DNA of 64,000 nucleotides from Carnimonas nigrificans ATCC BAA-78 (GTDB taxonomy: Bacteria > Pseudomonadota > Gammaproteobacteria > Pseudomonadales > Halomonadaceae), in contig NZ_JAGO01000017.1 of the NCBI RefSeq assembly GCF_000526695.1, positions 1 through 64,000 of the forward strand, in the 5' to 3' direction. The first letter of the stretch is position 1, and each line of letters starts with the position of its first letter. Both the position numbers and the translations under genes were made by a program. The notes below the pieces were generated by a model that made no database searches, had not been told where the DNA came from, and worked only from the letters and a program-made list of their open reading frames with translations. Shown here in pieces: positions 27,982 through 36,484 of the stretch.

Positions 27982-29037
27982 TCAGAGGGGAGCGCCAAAC
28001 AGCGCTAGCTGCCTGCTGTGTTCAGCGTCAAGCAGCCTGATGCCAACGCCCACCAGCCGTACCGGACGCTGGCCGCGCTGCCAGGCGCGCTCGAACAGTT
28101 CAGTAAAATTGGTAATGGAAGGCAGCATAGCGCTGCTCTCCAGGGTGGTCGTAGTGAAGTCATCGAAACGCAGCTTGATGAAAATCTTGCTGGAAGCAGG
28201 AGTGCCGTGACGGTCGATGCGCGCTGCCAGCTTATCGACCATGGGCGTCAGCTCTTGCGCTATGACCTGCGCCGGAGTGAGGTCACGCTCAAAGGTATTT
28301 TCGGCACTGATGGATTTGCGCTCGCGGTGTACCTTGACATCGCGGCGGTCGATGCCGCGACTCAGCTCATACAAGCGATGCCCGAACTTGCCGAAGCGAT
28401 CCACCAGTATCGAAAGAGAGCAGCGGCCAAGTTCAGTACAGTCAGAAATATTCATCTGCTTGAGGCGCTGTGCCGTGGCTGGCCCCACGCCAGGCAATTT
28501 ATCGACGCCAAGTTCCGCTACAAAGGCATCGACCTGCTCGGGAGTAATCACAAACAGGCCGTCGGGCTTGTGCCAATCGCTGGCGATCTTGGCGAGAAAC
28601 TTGTTGGGCGCCACGCCAATGGAGACGGTGATACCGGTTCGGCGCAGCACCTCCGCCTTCAGCCATTGGGCCATCCAGGTGCCGCTGCCCTTGAAGCGCT
28701 CGACGCCGCTGATATCAAGATAGGCTTCATCGAGTGATAGCGGCTCCACCCACTCGGTCAGCTCCCTGAAAATCGCCATGATTTGGGCGGAGACCTCGCG
28801 ATAGCGCTCGAAGTCAGGTTTGATCACTGTCAGGTGAGGGCACAGTCGCAGCGCCTGGGCACTCGACATGGCCGAGTGAATGCCAAAGGTGCGGGCAGGG
28901 TAGTTGCAGGTTGCAATGACTCCTCTTCCTTCCGCGCTGCCGCCCACGGCAATAGGGATGTCGCGCAATTCAGGATTGTCGCGCATCTCTACGGCAGCGT
29001 AGAAGCAGTCACAGTCAGCATGAAGGATCTTTGTCAT
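27982..29037 (-). CDS. dinB: DNA polymerase IV (Y family)
   Basis: This 351-aa translesion polymerase begins MTKILHADCDCFYAAVE with the first metal-binding Asp, continues GVIATCNYPARTFGIHSAM, and has the catalytic PLSLDEAYLDIS (Asp-Glu), a helix-hairpin-helix (KLPGVGPATAQRLK) and a little-finger domain. The C-terminus ends RQLALFGAPL, recalling the beta-clamp-binding motif QL.LF. The start at 29037 is fixed by homology; an AGG lies only two bases before the ATG, so translation may be inefficient. Upstream, only half of a LexA site (CTGT) was seen, so SOS control is not shown. Confidence 0.95.
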   Translation of the reverse strand: MTKILHADCDCFYAAVEMRDNPELRDIPIAVGGSAEGRGVIATCNYPARTFGIHSAMSSAQALRLCPHLTVIKPDFERYREVSAQIMAIFRELTEWVEPLSLDEAYLDISGVERFKGSGTWMAQWLKAEVLRRTGITVSIGVAPNKFLAKIASDWHKPDGLFVITPEQVDAFVAELGVDKLPGVGPATAQRLKQMNISDCTELGRCSLSILVDRFGKFGHRLYELSRGIDRRDVKVHRERKSISAENTFERDLTPAQVIAQELTPMVDKLAARIDRHGTPASSKIFIKLRFDDFTTTTLESSAMLPSITNFTELFERAWQRGQRPVRLVGVGIRLLDAEHSRQLALFGAPL

Positions 29038-29346
29038 GGCCTCATGATCTCGCGAGCATGGATGTATGTCCAGTAGTTGCCGCAGGGGCTGGTCGAAGAA
29101 GGGTGCTTTGTTATATGCAAAATATATGGTAAAGACAGTACTTGTTAATTGTCTGGCGCTCATGTGCGTTATCACAATGCGCTTATATTGATGGGGACTC
29201 TAAAAATACTTCTCCCATTTGAAGATGATGATGTATACTATTTTCCGTTAATGAATAGTGGCTGTTAAGCACGTAACATCCTTGCGTGCGATTACCCACA
29301 TACATTGTACTGTTACTGTTTATGCAATCCGGTTGGAGTTATAAGA
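29038..29346. other. AT-rich divergent control region dinB/mvaT
   Basis: About 310 bp, clearly more AT-rich than the flanks. TATACT at 29234-29239 is a plausible -10 for mvaT, without a good -35 at standard spacing. AT-rich DNA here would suit autoregulation by MvaT; that is inference. Confidence 0.45.
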
Positions 29347-29733
29347 ATGTCGTTATTGAGTGATTATCTTCTCAAGGAACAGCAGGTCAAAACGCTGCGT
29401 CAGGAACTACAGCGCCTTGAGCGCGACGAGCGCTTGCAGGCTGAGCTTGAATTCAAGAAAAAACTCGAAGACCTGATGGGGGAGTTCGACAAAAACATCT
29501 CTGATGTTATCGCTATTGTCGATCCGAAAGGTGATCTTAGCTCATCAGTCAAATCTGCTTCCACCAAGGCAACCAGTGGCACTCGCCGCAAGCGCAAATT
29601 GAAGGTGTATCGCAACCCTCACAACGGTGAAGTCATTGAAACGCGCGGCGGCAACCACAAGGTGCTCAAGGCGTGGAAGGAGCAGTACGGTAGCGATACG
29701 GTGGAAGGCTGGCTGGAAGAGGGTCAGGCGTAG
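29347..29733 (+). CDS. mvaT: H-NS family xenogeneic silencer, MvaT type
   Basis: This 128-aa nucleoid protein begins MSLLSDYLLKEQQVKTLRQE, an N-terminal coiled coil (about residues 1-60) for oligomerisation. A linker with basic patch GTRRKRKLKVYRNPHNGEV follows, then the MvaT-type DNA-binding end ETRGGNHKVLKAWKEQYG, where RGGNHK is the AT-hook-like minor-groove motif. Pseudomonas MvaT has the same order and about 124 aa. The start at 29347 has GGAG upstream; a longer frame from 29305 is rejected. It is monocistronic with an AT-rich promoter region and a terminator. Confidence 0.93.
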   Translation: MSLLSDYLLKEQQVKTLRQELQRLERDERLQAELEFKKKLEDLMGEFDKNISDVIAIVDPKGDLSSSVKSASTKATSGTRRKRKLKVYRNPHNGEVIETRGGNHKVLKAWKEQYGSDTVEGWLEEGQA

Positions 29734-29801
29734 TCAGGCCACCAGGATCGCGTGAAGCAAGTCGCGCATTCCTATAGCACTTATCAAGTGCCGCACCTAT
29801 A

Positions 29802-29831
29802 ACCGCTGGCGATCATCGCTGGCGGTTTTTT
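29802..29831 (+). terminator. terminator after mvaT
   Basis: ACCGC..GCGGT with an inner GCGAT/ATCGC pairing forms a hairpin followed by TTTTTTCGTTTTT, about 70 bp after the mvaT stop. Confidence 0.8.
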
Positions 29832-30034
29832 CGTTTTTCCACTGCTTCTTTCATGCAGGAATGCGCTTGCGCGCATGGTTGATATTCAATAGCCAGCGTG
29901 ATTAAACCCTCTGATAATGAACAGTTATAGCAACAAGGCCAACCGGCATCATTATAAGGAAAGAGTGCTACTCTGATGCCCGGATAGCGACATGGTTTTC
30001 CACATAACATGGATTTAAGGATTAATTGCGGATA

Positions 30035-30877
30035 ATGTTTCAATTTTCTGATCAATTACTTAAGCAATGGCAGCACGCATTGGCCGAGATCGCCTGGCAA
30101 GCGGGTAAGGCAATACTGGATATCTACCGGAACAAGGCAGTTATAAACGTCAGCGAGAAAGAGGATCACTCCCCTGTTACCGAGGCGGATATCGCCGCAC
30201 ACCGGATAATCGTCAGCGCTTTAGCGCAGCTTGATCCTGCCTTGCCGATCCTCTCAGAAGAATCTCCCGCCCATGACATCGAGAAAAGGCGGCAGTGGCA
30301 GCAATTCTGGCTGGTCGATCCGCTGGATGGCACGCGCGATTTCCTGCGTCGCAATGATGAGTTCACGGTCAATATTGCGCTTATTGAGCGGGGGAAGGTG
30401 GTGCTTTCAGTGGTGCTGGCACCAGCGTTGGAGGAGGGCTATACCGCGCGTCGCGGTGAGCAGGCGTGGCGCTTCGAGCCGGGTCGTTATCGTGATAGCC
30501 GCCTTGCGATTGCCGCTCGCCCCTGGCGCAGTGAGCATACGCTGCGTATTGCCGAAAGCCGCTCCCATGGCCGCGGCCTTCCTGAAGCCTGGCTGCAGAG
30601 GCTGCCGGCACATCAATGTGTCGCCATGGGAAGTTCATTAAAGTTTTGCGCCATTGCGCGTGGCGACGCCGATCTCTACGTGAGGTGCGGCCCGACCAGC
30701 GAGTGGGACACCGCAGCGGCCCAGTTTGTGCTGGAGCAGGCAGGCGGCGCAGTCAACGCCCTGGAGGGAACTCGGTTAGGCGCGGCACTCGACTACAACC
30801 AGCGTGACACGCTGATTAATCCCTCTTTTGTGGCGTTGGCGCCCGGCGTTAGGGCGCTGTTTGAGACTTGCCACTAG
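30035..30877 (+). CDS. cysQ: 3'(2'),5'-bisphosphate nucleotidase
   Basis: This 280-aa inositol-monophosphatase-fold enzyme hydrolyses the sulfate-assimilation by-product PAP to AMP. Metal-binding signatures are ILSEES, DPLDGTRDFLRRNDEF and CGPTSEWDTAAAQFVLEQAG. It is slightly longer than E. coli CysQ (246). A TTG at 30026, four bases after AAGGA, is an alternative start adding three residues; the ATG at 30035 is weakly preferred. It is convergent with, and overlaps by 29 bp, the 3' end of the flhDC fusion gene. Confidence 0.9.
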   Translation: MFQFSDQLLKQWQHALAEIAWQAGKAILDIYRNKAVINVSEKEDHSPVTEADIAAHRIIVSALAQLDPALPILSEESPAHDIEKRRQWQQFWLVDPLDGTRDFLRRNDEFTVNIALIERGKVVLSVVLAPALEEGYTARRGEQAWRFEPGRYRDSRLAIAARPWRSEHTLRIAESRSHGRGLPEAWLQRLPAHQCVAMGSSLKFCAIARGDADLYVRCGPTSEWDTAAAQFVLEQAGGAVNALEGTRLGAALDYNQRDTLINPSFVALAPGVRALFETCH

Positions 30878-31769
30878 CCGGTATATTGCGCGCAGGCGTG
30901 TGCTGTTTGTAATGACCCGCCCGCGACGGCGGCGCGCATAAACCACAGCGGAAGTTTCCTTGTGGCGCGTTGGCATCATCAATGAACAGGCAGTCGCAGC
31001 AGCTACAGCGCCGCATGTGTAGCAGATGGCTTTCAAGGAAGCGCAGCAGTGTCCAGGCACGGGTGATCGACAGCAGCGCCTCGCCAGCGGGTGCTGCCTG
31101 CCAGTTCAGATAGTGGCGATAGCTGCTCAGCAGCAGTTCAGTACTGCCTTGAAGGGAGAGCGATTCAAGGCAACGGTGATAGTTAAGAAAGACCGACGCA
31201 TGCATATTGGCACGCCACTGCAAAAACCAATCGGTCGCAAAGGGCAGGGTGCCCTTGGGCAGCGGCCTGCCGGTCATCTCGCGATAGAGGCGAGTGATAC
31301 GCGCGTAGGGCATGTTCAGGCTGTGCAGAATGACCGCTGGGCGAGCGCCCAGCTCGATCATCTCAATCGCCAGCAGTTGATCGTGGGTCTGCCTGACCAG
31401 CGAGGCTCCCGGTCTCTGACTTGAGTCGCTTTCACCGCTTTCCCTCGGTTCGCTGCACGTATTGCCGGTGAGATACAGGGTGCGCTGGGCGTGATAGATC
31501 TCCTGATGCCATGGCGTATTGTCGCGCCACTCCAGCAAACGCTCCTGATCGAGGGCAAGCGTGCAAATCAGCCGGTTGGTGCGGCTGATGGCGATTATCT
31601 GTTCGATCGGCATCGCAGCAATCAGCTCGGCAAGGGATTCATTCATACCCAACTGGAGCAGCGCCAGAGATTTATCCTTGATAATGAGTTCGCGTGCCAG
31701 CATCAGGTAAGCAATATTGTGATCATGGATAGCGCTTGGTTGATCGTCATCAGTGGAGTGTGAAGTCAT
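30849..31769 (-). CDS. flhDC: FlhD-FlhC fusion, flagellar master regulator in one polypeptide
   Basis: This uninterrupted 306-aa frame carries both flagellar class 1 activators. Residues 16-104 match FlhD (NIAYLMLARELIIKDKSLAL, LQLGMNESLAELIAAMPIEQ), including the Cys (C69, RLICTLAL) equivalent to E. coli Cys65. Residues 105-122 are a Ser/Glu/Gly-rich linker. Residues 123-288 match FlhC (AIEMIELGAR, PKGTLPFATDWFLQWRANMH, ITRAWTLLRFLES). The FlhC zinc cysteines are present as C255, C258, C275 and C278, with E. coli spacing. The linker codons contain no ATG, GTG or TTG before Met137, so FlhC is not separately made. E. coli FlhD (116) plus FlhC (192) total about the same length. No strong Shine-Dalgarno is seen, and no flagellar genes are nearby. 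Confidence 0.9.
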   Translation of the reverse strand: MTSHSTDDDQPSAIHDHNIAYLMLARELIIKDKSLALLQLGMNESLAELIAAMPIEQIIAISRTNRLICTLALDQERLLEWRDNTPWHQEIYHAQRTLYLTGNTCSEPRESGESDSSQRPGASLVRQTHDQLLAIEMIELGARPAVILHSLNMPYARITRLYREMTGRPLPKGTLPFATDWFLQWRANMHASVFLNYHRCLESLSLQGSTELLLSSYRHYLNWQAAPAGEALLSITRAWTLLRFLESHLLHMRRCSCCDCLFIDDANAPQGNFRCGLCAPPSRAGHYKQHTPARNIPASGKSQTAP

Positions 31770-32097
31770 ATCAAAACTGCCAAGGGTAATAACTCAACCA
31801 TAAAACGGAGTGTGTAATGGCGCGGTTCATGCTCTGGTGCCCCTTCTACCGTCAGGAGAGCGGGGGCTGACCTGACGCGATGGCGCAAAATTTCCATTAT
31901 GAGGTGCATTGAGCGCCCTCACACGCTTATAGCCAGTATCATCACTGGCTTCCTCTATCATGTCGGCCTTTTTCTTAAAGCTCACGACAGCTTTTATGCC
32001 AATGGCTTGTCGTATGGCTTGTTTTAAGTGTTAAGGTGGCGTTTTGCCTTGAAGCGTGCGCGCAATGCATCGCCAATGAAACTGACGAGAGCCTGAA
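31770..32097. other. divergent region upstream of the flhDC fusion
   Basis: About 330 bp holding both divergent promoters. A 17-codon ORF at 31817-31870 (MARFMLWCPFYRQESGG) has GGAG upstream but no supporting evidence. I see no clear operator. Confidence 0.35.
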
Positions 32098-32643
32098 ATG
32101 GAACTGGTAGCGAAGCCGTTTTTATTTATCCGCCATGGCGAAACCTTCCACAATCGCGCGCGCGTTATTGCCGGCAGCCGGGATGTGCTGTTAACGCCGA
32201 AAGGTCAGCAGCAGGCGATCGCGGCCCGCGCTGCGCTGCATCACTGGCAGGGAGAGATCGTTGCGGCCAGTTCACTGCGGCGCGCTGTTCAAACGGCAGA
32301 GTTGGCGCTGCCGGCGCAGCGGATCGCCACCTTCGATGGCTTGCGCGAGCGCAACTGGGGGCCTTTGGAGCTTGGCCCGGTGCTGGCCGAGATGCCCTAT
32401 CTAGATCCGCCCGCGGGGGCAGAGCCGTGGGTGCCGTTTGTCGAACGGGTAGGCACTACGCTCAACCATCTGCTGGAGCGCTATCACCATCCTGTTGTCG
32501 TGGCGCATTCAGGAGTATTCAGAGCCATTCGGCAGCTTGTTCATGGTTCTCACCGTGGCGAGAGCGCCCCCAATGCGCTGCCCATTGCCATCCTTCCCCC
32601 TGATGCCAGCCATGCTGAGTGGCGCTTTGGAACGCAGATATAA
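32098..32643 (+). CDS. histidine phosphatase family protein (phosphoglycerate mutase-like)
   Basis: This 181-aa protein has the phosphohistidine motif FLFIRHGETFHN (His13), the second Arg in SSLRRAVQTAE, the acid LRERNWGPLE and the distal catalytic His in VVVAHSGVFRAI. It is a branch-1 histidine phosphatase; sequence alone does not separate phosphoglycerate mutase, alpha-ribazole phosphatase and other small-substrate phosphatases. It stands alone, divergent from the flhDC fusion. No strong Shine-Dalgarno precedes the ATG. Confidence 0.88.
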   Translation: MELVAKPFLFIRHGETFHNRARVIAGSRDVLLTPKGQQQAIAARAALHHWQGEIVAASSLRRAVQTAELALPAQRIATFDGLRERNWGPLELGPVLAEMPYLDPPAGAEPWVPFVERVGTTLNHLLERYHHPVVVAHSGVFRAIRQLVHGSHRGESAPNALPIAILPPDASHAEWRFGTQI

Positions 32644-32777
32644 AAGACCAAAAGCGGATGGCGGTTGCGCCAATATCGGCTATTCTTTTTAAAGAAGTGC
32701 ACGTAATGGTTGATGACGGCATATACCGTCCCCATTGCAGTAAAGGTAGCCCATTCAAGTAACGTACTGGAGAGATC

Positions 32778-33209
32778 ATGACGATTAAAAAAGCAGGTTC
32801 AGCGCACTGGAGTGGCTCTATCAAGGAAGGCAAAGGCACTGTCTCTACCGAGAGCGGCGCTTTGAAAGAGAACCCCTATGGCTTTAATACTCGCTTCGAG
32901 GGTCAGCCCGGTACCAACCCCGAGGAGCTGCTGGGTGCTGCGCACGCCGCCTGCTTCTCGATGGCATTTTCACTGATGCTGGGCAACGCTGGGTATACCG
33001 CTGACAGCATTGATACCAAGGCTGAAGTCTCTCTCGATCAGGATGGCGATGGTTTCACCGTATCGGGCGTTCATCTGATTACTGAAGCCGCCATTCCCGG
33101 CATTGCCCAGGATGAGTTCGATTCCATCATCAACTCTGCCAAGGAAGGCTGCCCGGTCTCCAAGCTGTATGACACCGAAATTACCCTCAGCGCAACGCTG
33201 AAAGGCTAA
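32778..33209 (+). CDS. osmC: OsmC family peroxiredoxin
   Basis: This 143-aa cytosolic thiol peroxidase detoxifies organic hydroperoxides. The peroxidatic Cys lies in LLGAAHAACFSMAFSLML and the resolving Cys in SAKEGCPVSKLYDTEITL. The length and the opening WSGSIKEGKGTVSTESG match the OsmC (rather than Ohr) branch. GGAGAG lies about seven bases before the ATG. A strong hairpin follows, shared with the convergent argE. Confidence 0.94.
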   Translation: MTIKKAGSAHWSGSIKEGKGTVSTESGALKENPYGFNTRFEGQPGTNPEELLGAAHAACFSMAFSLMLGNAGYTADSIDTKAEVSLDQDGDGFTVSGVHLITEAAIPGIAQDEFDSIINSAKEGCPVSKLYDTEITLSATLKG

Positions 33210-33259
33210 TCGGGCAGGGTAGTCGTTCTGGTGTAACAGCACCGTTTACTACCAGCAAC

Positions 33260-33295
33260 AAAGGAGGCGATAGCACATGCTACCGCCTCCTTTTT
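33260..33295. terminator. terminator between osmC and argE
   Basis: A 15-bp stem, AAAGGAGGCG plus TAGC (33260-33274) with its complement (33279-33293), closes an ACAT loop and is followed by a T-run. An A-run on the other side is short, so it works mainly for osmC. Confidence 0.88.
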
Positions 33296-33402
33296 AGTGC
33301 CTGACTTCTTGCTACCTGACTGCTTATGACCCACGGCGCGGCTCGCGTGATGGCTACATCGAGTAGTGTGCCAGCGTACTGCCGTCAGATTGCCTGAAGT
33401 CT

Positions 33403-34599
33403 CTAGGCGTGGGTCATGGCTTCGCCGATCTGCTGCATCAGGGTGTCGGCCTTGTCGAGCTGCTCCAGCTCAAGATATTCATCCGGCTTATGGGCTACGG
33501 CAATATTTCCCGGGCCGCAGATCACCGCACTGAATCCGGCGCGCTGGAACTGGCCCGCTTCAGTGGCGAAAGCCACGGCGCCCGTGGTGCCGTTCTCCAG
33601 CATCGGCAGGATAAACCTGAGCGCGGGCGCATCATCCAGACTGTTGAGGCCCGGCACTGTTTCCACCACCTGGGTAGTGGTGATGGATACCGAGGGCGCG
33701 CGGGTGCGTAAGTCGGCTTCCAGCTCCGAGGCGTAGGATTGAAAACGCTCGAATACGGTATCGAAGCCATATTCGGGCAGGTCACGAATTTCCCATTCGA
33801 AGGCGCATTGACCCGCCATGATGTTGACGGCGGTGCCCCCTTTGATGGTACCTACATGGAGGGTGGAGTAGGGCACGTTATAGGCAGGATTGAGGGCGTC
33901 ACCGCCGCTTAGCTCCTCCATGATGGCGTCAATTTTGCTGATAAGCTTGCCCGCGACATGAATCGCTGATACGCCGTCAGGAATCTGGCTGGAGTGCGCT
34001 TCCAGCCCGGTGACGCGGGTCATCAGATCGGTGATGCCCTTCTGGCGATTGATCGCTTGCAGCATGGTGGGCTCGCCGATAATTGCAATGGCGGGGCGAT
34101 CGCTGCGCGCTGCCAAACGTTCGATCATGCGGGGAGCGCCCACACAGCCGATCTCTTCGTCATAGGAGAGTGCCAAGAGAATCGGGCGTTGCAGCGGCAA
34201 CTGACGCCATGTCGGCACCTGCGCCAGACAGCAGGCGATAAACCCTTTCATGTCTGCGGTGCCGCGTCCGTAGAGGCGCCCCTCGCGTTCGGTGACCGTA
34301 AAGGGATCGCTGCTCCACTGCTGCCCCTCCACGGGCACCACATCGGTGTGGCCCGACAGTACCACGCCACCTTCCACATCAGGGCCGATGCGTACCAGCA
34401 GGTTGGTTTTACTGCCGTCGTCATTGGGAATCCGTTCTGTGGTCAAGGGCTGACCGGGCGTCGCGGCAAGTTCGGCAAGGACGGTATCGACGTAATCAAT
34501 CAGGGCCAGGTTGCTGTTGCTGGAGACGGTATTGAAGCTCACCAGCTGTTCAAGCCATGCACGGCTGGAAGAAGGGTAGCTAGCGGTGCTGCTCGACAT
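33403..34599 (-). CDS. argE: acetylornithine deacetylase
   Basis: This 398-aa M20-family zinc hydrolase releases ornithine from N-acetylornithine in arginine synthesis. Metal and catalytic motifs are VVLSGHTDVVPVEGQQW, YGRGTADMKGF, SYDEEIGCVGAPR and GEPTMLQAI, and a late His lies in NIAVAHKPDEYLEL. Length is close to E. coli ArgE (383). It is monocistronic, divergent from an MFS carrier. ArgE is normally paired with linear-pathway argA; no other arg gene is in the window. Confidence 0.93.
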   Translation of the reverse strand: MSSSTASYPSSSRAWLEQLVSFNTVSSNSNLALIDYVDTVLAELAATPGQPLTTERIPNDDGSKTNLLVRIGPDVEGGVVLSGHTDVVPVEGQQWSSDPFTVTEREGRLYGRGTADMKGFIACCLAQVPTWRQLPLQRPILLALSYDEEIGCVGAPRMIERLAARSDRPAIAIIGEPTMLQAINRQKGITDLMTRVTGLEAHSSQIPDGVSAIHVAGKLISKIDAIMEELSGGDALNPAYNVPYSTLHVGTIKGGTAVNIMAGQCAFEWEIRDLPEYGFDTVFERFQSYASELEADLRTRAPSVSITTTQVVETVPGLNSLDDAPALRFILPMLENGTTGAVAFATEAGQFQRAGFSAVICGPGNIAVAHKPDEYLELEQLDKADTLMQQIGEAMTHA

Positions 34600-34938
34600 G
34601 AGAATTCCTTCTGATGGATGGAAGAATGAATGGAAGATAAGATCGGAATAGGCCGCTGGTGAGTGTAATGTATTGCGCTTAATTAGCCAAAAGCACTATA
34701 TATTTTTTGTTTTTTTGGTATGCTTGGCAATTCCTGCTCAAAAGCGTTACCCCTGCTGGAGCCTGGGTGCTGGCCTACAGAGCCTGAAATGTACCTGAAT
34801 ACCTTGATTCACCACTGGGCGATCCCCGTTGAGTGCCAGTATATCGAGGTTTATGTGCGCCGTGGTCGGCTATATCAGTGTTGCTGATAATAGCGGCCGA
34901 GCGCGTGGTTTGTATCTTTGGTGTTCCGTGAGCCTTCA
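34600..34938. other. divergent AT-rich region argE/MFS
   Basis: About 340 bp. The section 34660-34730 is strikingly AT-rich (T-runs around 34700) and probably carries promoter elements. No gene or clear operator was recognised. Confidence 0.4.
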
Positions 34939-36267
34939 ATGACCGAGTTAGCTGCCAGCAGTCGTTCCTTCTCCGATGAATCTCCCGATCAGCGGCGTCC
35001 GCTGGGTGCCTCCGATGTGCGCATTCTGGCGCTTTCAGCGCTGGGTGGGGCGCTGGAATTCTACGATTTCGTCATCTTCGTGTTTTTTGCTGCCGTGATG
35101 GGGGGGCTGTTCTTCCCCGCCGAACTGCCCGAGTGGATGCGTCTGGTGCAAACCTTTGGCATTTTCGCTGCCGGCTATCTGGCCCGCCCCCTCGGCGGCA
35201 TCGTCATGGCGCATTTCGGCGATATTCTGGGGCGTAAACGCATGTTTATGCTCAGTATTCTGCTGATGGCGCTGCCCACGCTGGTGATTGGCCTGCTGCC
35301 TACCTATGCCACCATCGGGGTGGCCGCGCCGCTGCTGCTGCTGCTGATGCGTCTCTGTCAGGGTGCCGCCATCGGTGGGGAAGCGCCAGGGGCCTGGGTC
35401 TTTGTTACCGAACATGTGCCGCAGCGTCATACCGGTCTTGCCTGCGCTTCCCTCACCATGGGGCTGGTGGCGGGTATCCTGATCGGATCGCTGGTGGCGT
35501 CAGCGCTGACCCATGTCTACAGCGATGCAGAGCTGATGGCGTGGGCGTGGCGCATTCCCTTCCTGCTGGGTGGTGTATTTGGCCTTGTGACTCTCTATCT
35601 GCGTCGCTATCTGCACGAGACGCCGGTATTTGCCGAGATGCAGAAGAACAAGGCCGCTTCTGAGGCGCAGGAGATGCCGGTCAAGCAGGTACTGAGGGAA
35701 CACCGCGGCAGTGTCATCCTGTCGATGCTGGTGACCTGGATTCTCACCGGCGCGGTAGTGGTGGGGCTACTGATGATGCCGACCCTGCTACAGATGTCGT
35801 TTGGTCTTGAACGCAGTGCCAGCCTGGCCGTCAACAGTATAGCCATCGCCCTGACCGCACTTGGCTGCGTAGCGGCCGGTTGGCTGGCGGACCGCATCGG
35901 TTTTGGCAAGGCGCTGGTATGCTTCGGACTCGGTTTTGGGGCGAGCTTTGGAGTGATGGGCATCGCGCTGCACCACAGTATGGCGTGGCTCTATCCTGCC
36001 TATGCCGTGGCAGGTTTCTTTGGTGGTATTACGGGGCTGGTGCCGGGCGTTATGGTGCGTGCCTTTCCGGCGCAGGTGCGCTTCTCTGGTGTGTCGTTCT
36101 CCTACAATCTGGCCTATGCGGTGTTTGGCGGCCTGACTCCGCTGGTTATCTCGCTGCTGGTCGCGCAGTGGGATTACACTCCGACCCTCTATATAGCGCT
36201 GCTGGGCCTGCTGGCGTGCGTGCTGGGTGTGTGGCTGAATATCCGCGAAGCGCGTCAGCGTCGCTAA
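34939..36267 (+). CDS. MFS transporter, metabolite:H+ symporter (MHS) type
   Basis: This 442-aa inner-membrane carrier has 12 predicted membrane segments. The MHS-subfamily signatures are ALGGALEFYDFVIFVFFAAV in the first helix, RPLGGIVMAHFGDILGRKRM between helices 2 and 3, and LLLMRLCQGAAIGGEAPGAW in helix 4. Relatives include ShiA, KgtP and ProP, so an organic acid or osmolyte symporter is likely; the substrate is not determinable here. The ATG at 34939 is preferred to the TTG at 34918. A perfect 10-bp terminator stem follows. Confidence 0.88.
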   Translation: MTELAASSRSFSDESPDQRRPLGASDVRILALSALGGALEFYDFVIFVFFAAVMGGLFFPAELPEWMRLVQTFGIFAAGYLARPLGGIVMAHFGDILGRKRMFMLSILLMALPTLVIGLLPTYATIGVAAPLLLLLMRLCQGAAIGGEAPGAWVFVTEHVPQRHTGLACASLTMGLVAGILIGSLVASALTHVYSDAELMAWAWRIPFLLGGVFGLVTLYLRRYLHETPVFAEMQKNKAASEAQEMPVKQVLREHRGSVILSMLVTWILTGAVVVGLLMMPTLLQMSFGLERSASLAVNSIAIALTALGCVAAGWLADRIGFGKALVCFGLGFGASFGVMGIALHHSMAWLYPAYAVAGFFGGITGLVPGVMVRAFPAQVRFSGVSFSYNLAYAVFGGLTPLVISLLVAQWDYTPTLYIALLGLLACVLGVWLNIREARQRR

Positions 36268-36335
36268 CGGCGCAAGGCTTACCAAGAAGAAGCACTGGAA
36301 GTAGAACTGAAAGAAGCACTGAAAAGCAGCAAAGG

Positions 36336-36367
36336 CGGGCAGCTCTGGAACATGAGCTGCCCGTTTT
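36336..36367 (+). terminator. terminator after the MFS gene
   Basis: CGGGCAGCTC (36336-36345) pairs perfectly with GAGCTGCCCG (36354-36363) across an 8-base loop, followed by TTTTG. Confidence 0.88.
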
Positions 36368-36484
36368 GCATTGGATGTGTAGTGGCACCTCGGCGCGCTC
36401 AGCGCTCTTTCCGCCTCGGCACTGCGGATTCACGCCTGCTCAGGTAGACTGTAGCGATTTCTCCCTTCGGCCCGGTAAGTGCTC

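Noticed and set aside
29100-29160. LexA box upstream of dinB
   Set aside because: Only a CTGT half-site could be seen; the ACAG half at the required spacing is missing.
31817-31870. 17-codon leader peptide upstream of the histidine phosphatase gene
   Set aside because: It has a GGAG upstream but no regulatory codon run, no attenuator-like hairpin after it and no homology; chance cannot be excluded.
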